A DNA stretch of 34,427 nucleotides from Symbiodinium natans (lineage: Eukaryota; Sar; Dinophyceae; Suessiales; Symbiodiniaceae), in contig CAJNDS010001107.1 in the NCBI GenBank assembly GCA_905221605.1, forward strand, positions 1-34,427. Direction: 5' to 3'. A model generated the notes under the pieces. That model saw only the letters and a list, made by a program, of their open reading frames with translations. It did not search any database and was not told the DNA's origin. Shown piece by piece: positions 1 to 11,159 of the stretch. Numbering within the stretch: position 1 is the stretch's first letter; each line of letters opens with the position of its first letter. The translations under genes were made by a program, and so were the position numbers.

Positions 1-443
1 AATTAATGAATAATTGATTATTGAATTAATTGAATTAATTGAATTAATTGGAATTAATTCAATTAATTCAATTAATTCCACCTCCCTTTGGAAATAAATG
101 AATTAATTGAATTAATTGAATTAGTTGAATTATTTCGATTAATTCAATTAATTCAATTAATTCAATTAATTCATTTATTTCCAAATGGGGGGGATTCCCC
201 AGCCCCCACCCCTCCCCCCCCTTTGGAAATAAATGAATTAATTGAATTAATTGAATTAATTGAATTAATTCAACTAATTCAATTAATTCAATTAATTCAA
301 TTAATTCATTTATTTCCAAAGGGGGGGTGGAATTAATTGAATTAATTTAATGTCAATTAATTCAATTAATTCAATTAATTCAATTAATTCAATTAATTCA
401 TTTATTTCCAAATGGGGGGGATTCCCCAGACCCCACCCCCCCA
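1..443. repeat. 9-bp AT satellite with orientation flips (left part)
   Basis: The block is built from a 9-bp unit, GAATTAATT, which changes midway into its reverse complement form (CAATTAATT). Each run is bounded by GGAAATAAATG on one side and CATTTATTTCC on the other, so each run is a large near-perfect hairpin. Runs are separated by short C/G-rich spacers such as the GGGGGGGATTCCCCAGCCCC type. Because the unit is 9 bp, it gives long open frames of repeated IEL/IQL tripeptides on both strands; these are not genes. Confidence 0.95.
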
Positions 444-1134
444 GCTCGATTTGGCCAAATTTTGCCCGGAGGCTGCCCGGCAAAATTTGGCCAAATCGAG
501 CCGCGCCTTTCTGGAGGCCCGAAATGATTTAAACTATCGCGGCTCGATTTGGCCAAATTTTGCCGGGCAGCCTCCGGGCAAAATTTGGCCAAATCGAGCC
601 ACGCATTTCTCATCATCGCATACGAAGGGCAGCCCGATTTGGCCAAATTTTGCCCGGAAGCTGCCCGGCAAAATTTGGCCAAATCGAGCCGCGATAGTTT
701 AAAAATTTCGGGCCGCGGCTCGATTTGGCCAAATTTTGCCCGGAGGCTGCCCGGCAAAATTTGGCCAAATCGAGCCGCGCATTTCTCATCGCGTTCGACG
801 AGCAGCCCGATTTGGCCAAATTTTGCCCGCAGACTGCCCGGCAAAATCTGGCCAAATCGAGCCGCGCCTTTCTGGAGGCCCGAAATTATTTAAACTATCG
901 CGGCTCGATTTGGCCAAATTTTGCCGGGAAGTCTGCGGGCAAAATTTGGCCAAATCGGCTGCTCGTCGTACGCGCTGAGAAATGCGCGGCTCGATTTGGC
1001 CAAATTTTGCCGGGCAGCCTCCGGGCAAAACTTGGCCAAATCGAGCCGCGCATTACTCATGGCATACGAAGAGCAACCCGATTTGGCCAAATTTTGCCCG
1101 CAGGCTGCCCGGCAAAATTTGGCCAAATCGAGCC
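444..1134. repeat. Array of eight ~59-bp palindromes
   Basis: Eight copies of a long inverted repeat lie at about 444-502, 541-600, 632-690, 717-776, 805-863, 902-960, 988-1047 and 1077-1134. Each has arms of about 24 bp (beginning GGCTCGATTTGGCCAAATTT) around a GC-rich loop of about 10 bp. Each arm contains the shorter palindrome ATTTGGCCAAAT. The 25-40 bp spacers come in two families, and each family occurs in both orientations. The block sits inside the 9-bp satellite, as if inserted into one of its GC spacers. Open frames here (repeats of the IWPNFA/LAKFC type) are by-products of the repeat. Confidence 0.93.
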
Positions 1135-2103
1135 GCCATAGTTTAAATAATTTCGTTCAATTAGTTCAGTCATTTCCAAATGGGGGGGATTCCCCAGCCC
1201 CCACCCCCCCCCTTTGGAAATAAATGAATTAATTGAATTAATTGAATTAATTGAATTAATTGAATTAATTGACATAATTGAATTAATTGAATTAATTCAA
1301 TTAATTCATTTATTTCCAAAGGGGAATTAATTGAATTAATTGAATTAATTGAATTAATTGAATTAATTGAATTAATTCAATTAATTCAATTATTTCCAAA
1401 TGGGGGGATTCCCCAGCCCCCACCCCTCCCCCCCCTTTGGAAATAAATGAATTAATTGAATTAATTGAATTAATTGAATTAATTGAATGAATTGAATTAA
1501 TTGAATAATAATTGAATTAATTGAATTAATTGAAATAATTGAATTAATTCAATTAATTCAATTAATTCCACCTCCCCTTTGGAAATAAATGAATTAATTG
1601 AATTAATTGAAATTCAATTAATTCAATTAATTCAATTAATTCAATTAATTCATTTATTTCCAAAGTGGGGGGGTGGGGGCTGGGGAACCCCCCCCCCATT
1701 TGGAAATAAATGAATTAATTGAATTAATTGAAATAATTGAATTAATTCAATTAATTCAATTAATTCCACCTCCCCTTTGGAAATAAATGAATTAATTGAA
1801 TTAATTGAATTAATTCAATTAATTCAATTAATTCAATTAATTCAATTAATTCAATTAATTCAATTAATTCAATTAATTCATTTATTTCCAAAGGGGGGGG
1901 GTGGGGGCTGGGGAATCCCCCCCCATTTGGAAATAAATGAATTACTTGAATTAATTGAAATAATTGAATTAATTCAATTAATTAAATTAATTCCACCTCC
2001 CCTTTGGAAATAAATCAATTAATTGAATTAATTGAATTAATTCAATTATTCAATTAATTCAAGTAATTCATTTATTTCCAAATGGGGGGTGGGGGCTGGG
2101 GCA
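1135..2103. repeat. 9-bp AT satellite with orientation flips (right part)
   Basis: This continues the GAATTAATT/CAATTAATT satellite after the palindrome array. The same GGAAATAAATG and CATTTATTTCC boundaries return, and the GC spacers occur in both orientations (GGGGATTCCCCAGCCCC and GGGGGCTGGGGAA types). The whole unit of about 100-150 bp therefore inverts, not just the 9-mer. Confidence 0.95.
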
Positions 2104-2479
2104 TCCTCCTCCCCCCAATACTAAATCACGAGCCCGGGCCTCCCCCCAATACTAAATCACGAGCCCGGGCCTCCCCCCAATACTAAATTACGAGCCCGGG
2201 CCTTCCCGCAATACTAAATCACGAGCCCGGGCCTCCCCCCAATACTAGATCACGAGCCCGGGCTAAATCACGAGCCCGGGCCTCCAAATTACGAGGCCGG
2301 GCCTCCCCCCAATACTAAATCACGAGCCCGGGCCTCCCCCCAATACTAAATCACGAGCCTGGGCCTCCCGCAATACTAAATCACGAGCCCGGGCCTCCCC
2401 CCAATACTAATTTACGAGCCCGGGCCTCCTCCCAATACTAAATCACGAGCCCTCCTCCCCCCAATACTAGGGCACAGTT
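2104..2479. repeat. 31-bp GC-rich tandem repeat
   Basis: About a dozen head-to-tail copies of a 31-bp unit containing CCCCCCAATACTAAATCACG and GAGCCCGGGC. A few units are truncated or carry point changes. The array begins directly after the AT satellite and hands over to the 55-bp satellite through a shared CAATACTA stretch near 2462-2469. Confidence 0.93.
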
Positions 2480-4783
2480 TTTGCTCCAAAAACTGACATC
2501 GCAAGCCCTGGTCCCTAAGATTTTGAGCTCATTTCTTGCCCCAAAGAGTAACATCGCAAGCCCTGGTCCCTAAGATTTTGGGCTCATTTCTTGCCCCAAA
2601 GAGTAACATCGCAAGCCCTGGTCCCTATTATTTGGGGCCCAGTTTTTGCTCCAAAGAGTCAAATCGCAAGCCCTGGTCCCTAAGATTTTGGACTCAGTTT
2701 TTTGCTCCAAAGCAAGCCCTGGTCCTTAAGATTGTGGGCTCATTTCTTGCTCCGAAGAGTCAAATCGCAAGCCCTGGTCCCGAAGATTTCGGGTTCAATT
2801 TTTGCTCCACAGAGTCAAACCGCAAGCCCTGGTCCCTAAGATTTGGGGCACAGTTTTTGCTCCAAAGTGTCAAATCGCAAGCCCTGCTCCCTAAGATTTT
2901 GGGCTCATTTCTTGCCCAAAAGAGTGACATCGCAAGCCCTGGTCCCTAAGATCTTGGGCCCAGTTGCTCCAAAGAGTCAAATCGCAAGCCCTGGTCCCTA
3001 AGATTTTGGGCCCAGTTTTTGCTCCAAAGGGTCCAATCGCAAGCCCTGGTCCCTAAGATTTTGGGTTCAATCTTTGCTCCAAAGAGTAACATCGCAAGCC
3101 CTGGTCCCTAAGATTTGGGGCCCAGTTTTTGCTCCGAAGAGTCAAATCGCAAGCCCTGGTCCCTAAGATTTTGGGTTCAATTCTTGCTCCAAAGAGTGAC
3201 ATCGCAAGCTCTGGTCCCTAAGATTGGGGGCCCAGTTTTTGCTCCAAAGAGTGACATCGCAAGTCCTGGTCCCTAAGATTTTGGGTTTTTATTTTTGCTC
3301 CAAAGAGTGACATCGCAAGCCCTGGTCCCTAAGATTTGGGGCCCAGTTTTTGCTCCAAAGAGTAACATCGCAAGCCCTGGTCCCTAAGATTTTGGGTTCA
3401 TTTTTTGCTCCAAAGAGTGACGTCGCAAGCCCTGGTCCCTAAGATTTGGGGCCCAGTTTTTGCTCCAAAGAGTGACATCGCAAGTCCTGGTCCCTAAGAT
3501 TTTGGGTTTAATTTTTGCTCCAAAGAGTGACATCGCAAGCCCTGGTCCTTAAGATTTTGGGTTCGTTTTTTGCTCCAAAGAGTGACATCGCAAGCCCTGG
3601 TCCCTAAGATTTGGGGCCCAGTTTTTGCTCCAAAGAGTCAAATCGCAAGCCCTGGTCCCTAAGATTTTGGGTTCAGTTTTTGCTCCAAAGAGTGACATCG
3701 CAAGCTCTGGTCCCTAAGATCTTGGGCCCAGTTTTTGCTCCAAAGAGTCAAAGAGTCAAATCGCAAGCCCTGGTCCCTAAGATTTTGGGTTCAATTTTTG
3801 CTCCAAAGAGTCAAATCGCAGGCCCTGCTCCCTAAGATTTTGCATTCATTGTTGCTCCAAAGAGTGACGCAAGCCCTGGTCCCTAAGATCTTGGGCCCAG
3901 TTTTTGCTCCGAAGAGTCAAATCGCAAGCCCTGGTCCCTAAGATTTTGGGTTCAATTTTTGCTCCAAAGAGTCAAATCGCAAGCCCTGGTCCCTAAGATT
4001 TGGGGCCCAGTTTTTGCTCCAAAGAGTCAAATCGCAAGCCCTGGTCCCTAAGATTTTGGGTTCATTTTTTGCTCCAAAGAGTGACATCGCAAGCCCTTGT
4101 CCCTAAGATTTTGGGCCCAGTTTTTGGTTCAAAGAGTCAAATCGCAAGCCCTGGTCCCTAAGATTTTGGGTTCAATTTTTGCTCCAAAGAGTCAAACCGC
4201 AAGCCCTGGTCCCTAAGATTTGGGGCCCAGTTTTTGCTCCAAAGAGTCAAATCGCAAACCCTGCTCCCTAAGATTTTGGGCACAGTTTTTGCTCCAAAGA
4301 GTCAAATCGCAAGCCCTGGTCCCTAAGACTTTGGGTTCAATTTTGCTCCAAAGAGTGACATCGCAAGCCCTGGTCCCTAAGATTTGGGGCACAGTTTTTG
4401 CGCCAAAGAGTAAAATCGCAAGCCCTGGTCCCTTAGATTTTTGGGTCGATTTTTGCTCCAAAGAGTCAAATCGCAAGCCCTGGTCCCTAAGTTTTCGGGG
4501 TCGATTTGTGCTCCACAGAGTCAAATCGCAAGCCCTGGTCCCTAAGATTTCGGGGTCGATTTGTGCTCCACGGAGTCAAATTGCAAGCCCTGGTCCCTAA
4601 GATTTTGGGCCCAGTATTTGCTCCAAAAGGTGAAATCGCAAGCCCCGGTCTTTAAGATTTTGGGCTCATTTCTTGCTCCAAAGAGTAACATCGCAAGCCC
4701 TGGTCCCTAAGATTTTGGAATCGATTTTTGCTCCAAAGAGTCAGATCGCAAGCCCTGGTCCTAAAATGTTGGGCTCAATTTTT
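2480..4783. repeat. 55-bp tandem satellite with dimeric order
   Basis: Roughly 40 head-to-tail copies of a 55-bp unit containing AAATCGCAAGCCCTGGTCCC, TAAGATTTTGGG and TTTTTGCTCCAAAGAGT. Two variants alternate over long stretches: one reads GGGGCCCAGTTTTTGC, the other TTGGGTTCAATTTTTGC. This gives a higher-order period of about 110 bp. The open frames inside (repeats of SQALVPKILG or NRKPWSLRFW) arise from the repeat and have no other sign of coding. Confidence 0.95.
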
Positions 4784-7400
4784 GCTTTTCCCTTCTCTTC
4801 TGCTGATAAAACACAAGAAAGGAACTCATATGATAAAGCAGTGGAAAGGTAAGCAGAGGGTGACTCCTTGCGCGTGAGCCTTTCCATAATACTCCATCAT
4901 ATTCATCCTCTCGGCCTATCTCTTCTGTTCCTTTCCTTACTCTTCTCCTTCTCATAGTTCTTCCTTTTTGTTTTCTCATTTCGAAAAGAAAGAGGGAAGG
5001 GAGAAACAAGGGAGAGAGAATAGATAAAGAAGAGTGCCATCTTCTCTGCGCCTTGTTTTGTCTCTCCCTCTTCTCTATTCATCTGTCTTCTATTCTCTTC
5101 CTTGCTCTTCCCATTAAATATGCAATCCTTGGTATCTCTCCTCTCTCCTTCTCTCTTCCTCCAACAGATGTGCTTTTGGATCGTTTTCTGCATCTTCAAG
5201 CGAGAAAAAAGGACACAGACTGCGATTAAAAGGGACGCCCATGTTGGATTGGCAGCAAGCCCAGCTGATGCTCATGATTCTCTCTCTCTTTCCCTACACA
5301 TGGGCGATGGAACGGGTGTCCTTTTCAATCGTTTTCTGCATCTTCAAGAGAAACAGGGACACCCCACAAGAAGGAAAAGCAACATAAGAGATAGGGAGGG
5401 AAATTGACCCTTTCCTCTCTTCTTATCTGCTATTTTTCTTATTCGCTTCAAAAAGCAACATAAGGGAAAGGGGATTTCCTGAAGAGGAGAGAGGGAACCT
5501 ATCTGTGAAAAGCAAGAATGGTTTTTTCTAGTTCGAAAGGGAATAGGGAGAGACAAGGGAGAGATGATATGTACAGCTTTGCGCCTTATTTTGTGATTCC
5601 GTCTCCTTGCTTCCTGTCTCTTCTATTCCTTGCAGCACGCTTCGGGAAACATAGCATCCTTGTTATCTTTCCTCTCTCACTTCCCTTTCCCTTCTCTTCT
5701 TCCGCTTCCTTTTAACTGATAAAACACAAGAAAGGAACTCATATGATAAAGCAGTGAAAAGGTAAGCAGAGGGTGACTCCTTGCGCGTGAGCCTTTCCAT
5801 AATACTCCATCATATTCATCCTCTCGGCCTATCTCTTCTGTTCCTTTCCTTACTCTTCTCCTTCTCATAGTTCTTCCTTTTTGTTTTTCTCATTTCGAAA
5901 AGAAAGAGGGAAGGGAGAAACAAGGGAGAGAGAATAGATAAAGAAGAGCGCCATCTTCTCTATTCATCTGTCTTCTATTCTCTTCCTTGCTCTTCCCATT
6001 AAATATGCAATCCTTGGTATCTCTCCTCTCTCCTTCTCTCTTCCTCCAACAGATGTGCTTTTGGATCGTTTTCTGCATCTTCAAGCGAGAAAAAACACAG
6101 AATGCGATTAAAAGGGACGCCCATGTTGGATTGGCAGCAAGCCCAGCTGATGCTCATGATTCTCTCTCTTTTTCCCTACATATGGGCGATGGAACGGGTG
6201 TCCTTTTCAATCGTTTTCTGCATCTTCAAGAGAAAAAGGGACACCCCACAAGAAGAAAAGTAACATAAGAGATAGGGAGGGAAATTGAAGAACTCCTCAT
6301 TGTACTTGGTCATTCCCTTTCCTCTCTTCTTATCTGCCCATTTTCTGTGCGCCTTGTTTTGTCTCCCCCTCTTCTCCCATCATCTCTCTTCTGGTCTTTT
6401 CTTTGCTCTTCCCATTAAAAATGCAACCCTTTTTATGTCTCCTCTCTCCTTCTCTCTCCCTCCTCTTCTCCTGTTCCCTTCTAAACGACAAAAACGCAAG
6501 AAAGGAAGAATAAGAGGGGAATGGAGGCCCTGTTCCTTTTCCTCTTTCAATGGATGGGGGAAGTGGGCGGAGTTGGCCCCTTGCCCGTACACCCTCCCCA
6601 TGCTTCAGCAAACCCCTCCTCTCGCCCTATCGCCTCTGTTTTTTTTCCTTGTGCCCAAACGGAAAACGAAAACGGGTTCCTTTATATGTTCATTGTCCTT
6701 CCTTTTGTTTTTTTATTTCACAGGGAAAAGAACCAGAGAAGAGGAAGATAAGAACGAGAGGTGAGATGAAAACGGCACCATCTTCTCTTTGCCTTATTTT
6801 TGCACCTCCCTCTCCTGTCTTAATTTCTCTTCCACTCTTTTTTCCATTGCTCTTCCCATAATATTGCATTCCTTTTGATAACTCACAGGAAATTAAAATG
6901 GCCTCCTTGTTGTCTCTCCTCTCTCACTTCCCTTTCCCTTCTCTCCTTCTGTTTCCTTTTAATTTTAACTGATAAAACACAAGAAAGGAGCTTGTAAAAT
7001 CAAGCAGTGGAAGGGTAAGCAGAAGGTGACTCCTTGTGCGTGGACCTTTGCCGTACTTCACCATACCCCTCTTTTCGGCCTATCTCTTCGGCTCTTTTCC
7101 TAACCCTTCTTCTTTTCATCTTTCTTTTTGTTTTTCTCGTTTCGAAAAGACAGAGGGAACGGAGAGATAAGGGAGAGAGGATAGATAAAGAAGAGTACCA
7201 TCTTCTTTGCGCCTTGTTTTATCTCTCTTCTATTCTTTTCTTGGCTCTTCCCATGAAAATCGTGTTCCTCTTATCTTTCCCTCCTTCTCTCCCTTCTCTT
7301 CTCCTCACGAGAGCCTTCGACTTTAGGATTGAGGAGAAAAAGAGAAGAGAAAAGAGGAACTACCTGGTTCTTGTTCCTGAGGCCTCCATAGTACGACTGA
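4784..7400. repeat. Tandemly duplicated CT-rich modules
   Basis: A pyrimidine-rich region made of at least four related modules, each anchored by a TGATAAAACACAAGAAAGG-like sequence near 4803, 5717, 6486 (diverged) and 6968. The first two modules (about 4800-5430 and 5715-6340) are nearly identical over about 600 bp; the others are more diverged and shorter. Within modules 1 and 2 a smaller motif (CGTTTTCTGCATCTTCAAG) occurs twice. A GGTAAGCAGAGGG-like site recurs in modules 1, 2 and 4. No open frame has a recognisable domain; the frames present reflect the CT/GA-rich composition. Confidence 0.85.
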
Positions 7401-7509
7401 CGTGACAGCAGCGTACCCTCGTGGAAACGTGTATGGCTATAAGAAAACCCGAGTCCCAGCTTCCAAATAGACCCTATTTAAGCCACCCACCCCCCCCCCC
7501 CCCCCCCCC
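7401..7509. other. Short junction ending in poly-C
   Basis: Unremarkable sequence links the CT-rich modules to the telomere-type mosaic and ends in a run of about 20 C at 7489-7509. No gene is seen. The homopolymer length is likely to be unreliable. Confidence 0.6.
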
Positions 7510-9394
7510 AAACCCTGAACCCCGTAAACCCTAAGCCCCCAACAGCCCTAAACCCTGAACGCCGAGTGGCGGCGGCCCCATAGGGTGCCCGAATCTTCTG
7601 CCGGTTTTAGGGTTCAAGGACCCCAAACCCCAAACCCCAAACCCTAAATCCTAAAAACCCTTAAACCCTGAACCCTAAACCCTAAACACTAAACCTTGAA
7701 GGGTTTAGGGAACCTCTTAGAACCTTGCACTCTCAAGCCCCAAGGTTGCCAAGTTGGGCGGCTACCCCGTTCTGCGCGGCTGACGCTGCTGTTTAGCTCC
7801 GGCCCTGGATGTGTCCAGGGTTTAGGGTTTCGGGTTTAGGGTCTAGGGTTTAGGGTTTAGGGTTCAGTGTTAAGGGTTTAGTTTAGGGTTTATCGGGCTT
7901 AGCGGTGAGGGCTAGGGCTTAGGGGGTGTTTCCCGTTGTAATTCGACTTACACCTCACAAGGTAGGTCTCGAGTGGGCGCAGACAGAACTACTGCCATTT
8001 CTTAAACGGGGACTCATCCTATAAGACTTGCCAGATCCTTACAATCCCCACCCCCCCAAGCATTGGGGTTCAGGGTTTAGGGTTCAGGGTTTGGGGTAGG
8101 GTTTAGGGTTTTTTAACCCCCCCGAACCCCCCCCGAACCCCCCAATATGAAAAACCGCCCAAATATGACTATAAGGGGGGTGAGTAATATTAGCACGGGG
8201 AGGGGATTAAACCCTAAACCTTAAACCCATATTATGCAGGGTTGGTCAGCTGAAAGCTCTAAACCCTAAACCCTAAACCCTAAACCCTAAACCCTAAACC
8301 CTCCTTAAGCTCCAAAGGACACTGCGCTAAATACCCTGAGTCGCCGACTCCATGCGGCTCTTGCTCCCCCTTTTGCTTACAGCTCTCAACACTATGATGT
8401 GTTCGGATGCTTAGGGTATAGGGTGTAGGGTTTAGGGTTTAGGGTTTAGGGTTTAGGATTTAGGGTTTAGGGTTTAGGGTTTGGGGTTTAGCTGAAGTCG
8501 CAACCACGAACTGCATTCCACATTGAGTCTGAAGGCAAGCAAGCATTCGTCATGGGCATCAGCAGCTGGCAGGTAGCCGAATAACGTGAGGACGACTTCT
8601 ACTTCGCAGAGGCTTCTGGGTATTGAAGGGCCCTGAAGGTGGGCATAGAAGGGGTGTAGGTAAAACTACCTTCCCACAGTTGCCCTGGGCCCGAAGTCCT
8701 GGTTGAGTTGCTGTCAGTCCCCAAACCCTAAACCCTAAACCCTAAACCCTAATAACCCTAAACCCTAAACCCTAAACCCCTGAAATCCGCCATCTCTTTG
8801 CAAAGGTGCTACCACAGTCCTGGCAGCTGCGAACGAGACAGCCATCCTGTTCGTGATAAATGGTGGGGGGACCCAAGCCTACCCTATGCCATAAATGGGG
8901 TTTAGGGTTTAGTTAGGGTTTGGGGTTTGGGTTTAGGGTTTAGGGTTTTAGGTTTTTTGGGTTTAGGGTTTAGGGTTGAAGGTTTAGGGTTTAGGGGGTT
9001 TACGAAAATAAGGGGCCCCCAATATAGCCCCCAATTAGGTACCCCGAATATCGTTAAACCCCCAAAATAGTCCAAACCCTAAACCATGACGTCAGCCATC
9101 AACGCTCCAAGCCCGAACTCACGATTCGACCCTAAATCCTCGAAGCCCTTACCCCGTCAATTTTGAGGTTTAGGGTTTAGGGTTGAGGAGTTAGGGTTTA
9201 GGGTTTAGGAACCGGGCCATGGGCTTGCGTTCTGAAGTCGACGTAGCTGGCGCCCCTCATGTGCCAGACCCAAAGAACCTAGCATTCACGCGCATATGAA
9301 AAAAATATATATATATATTATCTTATATAAATGTATATATATATATGTATTATTATATTATATTATTTTATTTTATATCATATTATATTATGTT

Positions 9395-9640
9395 AATGTT
9401 GACTTCGCATTAATAAACCCCCCCCCTTGATTGATCAATCTCTCCGGCCAGGGCCTCCTCAATTATATTCGCCTAAATCCTGGTAGGACGTACTATCAGT
9501 TTTAGTATTAGGTAGTACCACCACGCCCGTAAAAAAAAATATTCCGGGCTGGATTTTATAATTGTGGCGGGCTACATTATTGTGTTCTGGCAGCTGGATT
9601 TTATAATTGCGGCGAGAATTCCTAATGTGAAGTCAACATT
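9395..9640. repeat. Inverted-repeat (foldback/MITE-like) element
   Basis: An 18-bp inverted repeat, matching at 17 of 18 positions, lies at 9395-9412 (AATGTTGACTTCGCATTA) and 9623-9640. AT-rich flanks on both sides loosely extend the symmetry. The interior holds a direct repeat of CTGGATTTTATAATTG followed by TGGCGGG or CGGCGAG (near 9550 and 9593). There is no coding capacity. The structure resembles a small non-autonomous DNA element, but no clear target duplication was found. Confidence 0.5.
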
Positions 9641-10230
9641 ATACTATATCACATTATATTATACATAAACCCCTTAACCCTGAACCCTAGCCCGAGCCCC
9701 AGACGTGTTCTTCATCCTGGCATAGCCAATGGGTTTAGGGTTTAGGGATATTATGTGTTACGTGTTGTCAGTTTTGCCCACACCCGACACCCTCACAAAA
9801 TTCTCCCCAAAATAGCGTGGCTCAACTTGCAAACGGGTACGGAGTCTCGCAACCCTAAACCCCAAAACACGCCCTGTATCAACTCTGTACGAAACCGAAA
9901 GCCCTAAACCCTGAACCCTAAACCCTAAACCCTAAACCCCAAACCCTAAACCCTAAACCCTGTAAAAGCCCTTAAAAGAGCCCTTGCGGATGCCAGGCTG
10001 GGAGTCCATGGACTTGCGCTTTCGTGTCTTAGGGCTCTGCCTCTCTGGTGCCCGGAGCTTAGGGTTTAGGGTTTAGGGTTTAGGGTTTAGGGTGTAGGGT
10101 TTAGGGTTTAGGTACTCTCTCAGGGTTTAAGGTTAGTGGAGTTGAGGGCTTTTAGGGTTTGGGGTGTTTAGGGTTTTAGGGTTTAGGGTTTTTTGGGGTT
10201 TCGGCTTCTTAGGGTTCAGTGTTTAGGGTT

Positions 10231-10262
10231 TTAGGTTGGGATGTTCCCCCTTGTACTACCAG
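10231..10262 (+). repeat. Dispersed ~28-bp motif, copy 1
   Basis: GGGATGTTCCCCCTTGTACT followed by ACCAGCCC is repeated with few changes at about 12853-12880. It marks homology between two otherwise different unique segments of the telomere-type mosaic. Confidence 0.6.
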
Positions 10263-10460
10263 CCCTTAATACGCCCAGGCGTTTTGGGGTTTAGGGTTTG
10301 TGTAGGGTTTCGAGGTTTAGGCTTTAGGGTTTCTACAGGGCTTAGCGTGTTAGGGCCTTTAGGGTTTTTTCTTGGCTTTCTCCGGCATTTGTTTTGGAGT
10401 CCGTCATCGTTAGGGTCGAGGGTTTGGTTTTTGGGGTTTAGGGTTTAGGGGGTCTTTTTC

Positions 10461-11159
10461 CCCTAATTATATAGCCCCTATATATACCTCATAGTCCCGA
10501 TATACCTAAGTTTGCCAAAAAGAACCCCTAAGGTCTCTTGTAAGGGTCACCTCCTGTAGTCCCTTGATAATTAGGCTTTTGTCTAGGATTGTGGCTTAGG
10601 GCCCCTCGCATAGTGGGGGGGTCCTTGGTGCGCACCAGGACATGTTTTCAAGCATAGGCCTTTGAAACTGAGATGATTGGAGAACACTTTTTGTTTTCTG
10701 AATGTTATGGGATTCTTTGGGTGGGTGTTATATCAGAGCCGGAAGTATAATCGTAAACGCTTGCGCGCGCCGCCTCGGCAGCCAGGCCGGCCCAGAGCAT
10801 GCAGTATGTGGAGATGACGCCTGGAGTCGCCCTCTAGCGGCCCGTCCCACAGGGGCGTCCCAGTGGCGAAGGGTTGGTTAGAGGGAAGGAGCAGGCACAA
10901 AATACGCTTATCGGCAGGAAGCTGACAAAGAGGGGGAGAAGGTTTTTGAAGGTTTGAGGGGTTGGACAGGGGTCCAATGCAGGGCGTGCAGGGGCAAAGA
11001 GTGGGGGGGGGCGAGGGGGGCGGGGGCGATGGAGGGGGGGTGGGGGGTTGGGTTGGGGGGAAGGAGACCGGATCCTTTGGGTCTGCTTGTTCCAGACGCT
11101 TCTCGGCAGGAAGCCGAGGCGAACTTTGCTATAAAACTTTCCGAAGCTGCTGAACCTCA
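10461..11159. other. Longer unique segment in telomere-type mosaic
   Basis: About 700 bp without telomere-type repeats. It contains a G-rich stretch (about 10985-11060) that creates proline- or glycine-rich frames on the two strands, and a small repeat of TCGGCAGGAAGC (near 10911 and 11104). No domain, tRNA or rRNA is recognised. The frames are explained by G-richness and are not called as genes. Confidence 0.5.

Noticed and set aside
68-2013. Frames with IEL/IQL or LAKFC/IWPNFA repeats
   Set aside because: Produced by the 9-bp satellite and the palindromes; found on both strands in overlapping phases.
2536-4600. Frames with repeated SQALVPKILG/NRKPWSLRFW peptides
   Set aside because: Read-through of the 55-bp satellite; each frame ends where unit length varies.
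4761-7405. Many 60-160 codon frames in the CT-rich modules
   Set aside because: Present on both strands in overlapping positions, low complexity (Ser/Leu/Phe or Arg/Glu/Lys-rich), and not preserved between modules except where the DNA is nearly identical.
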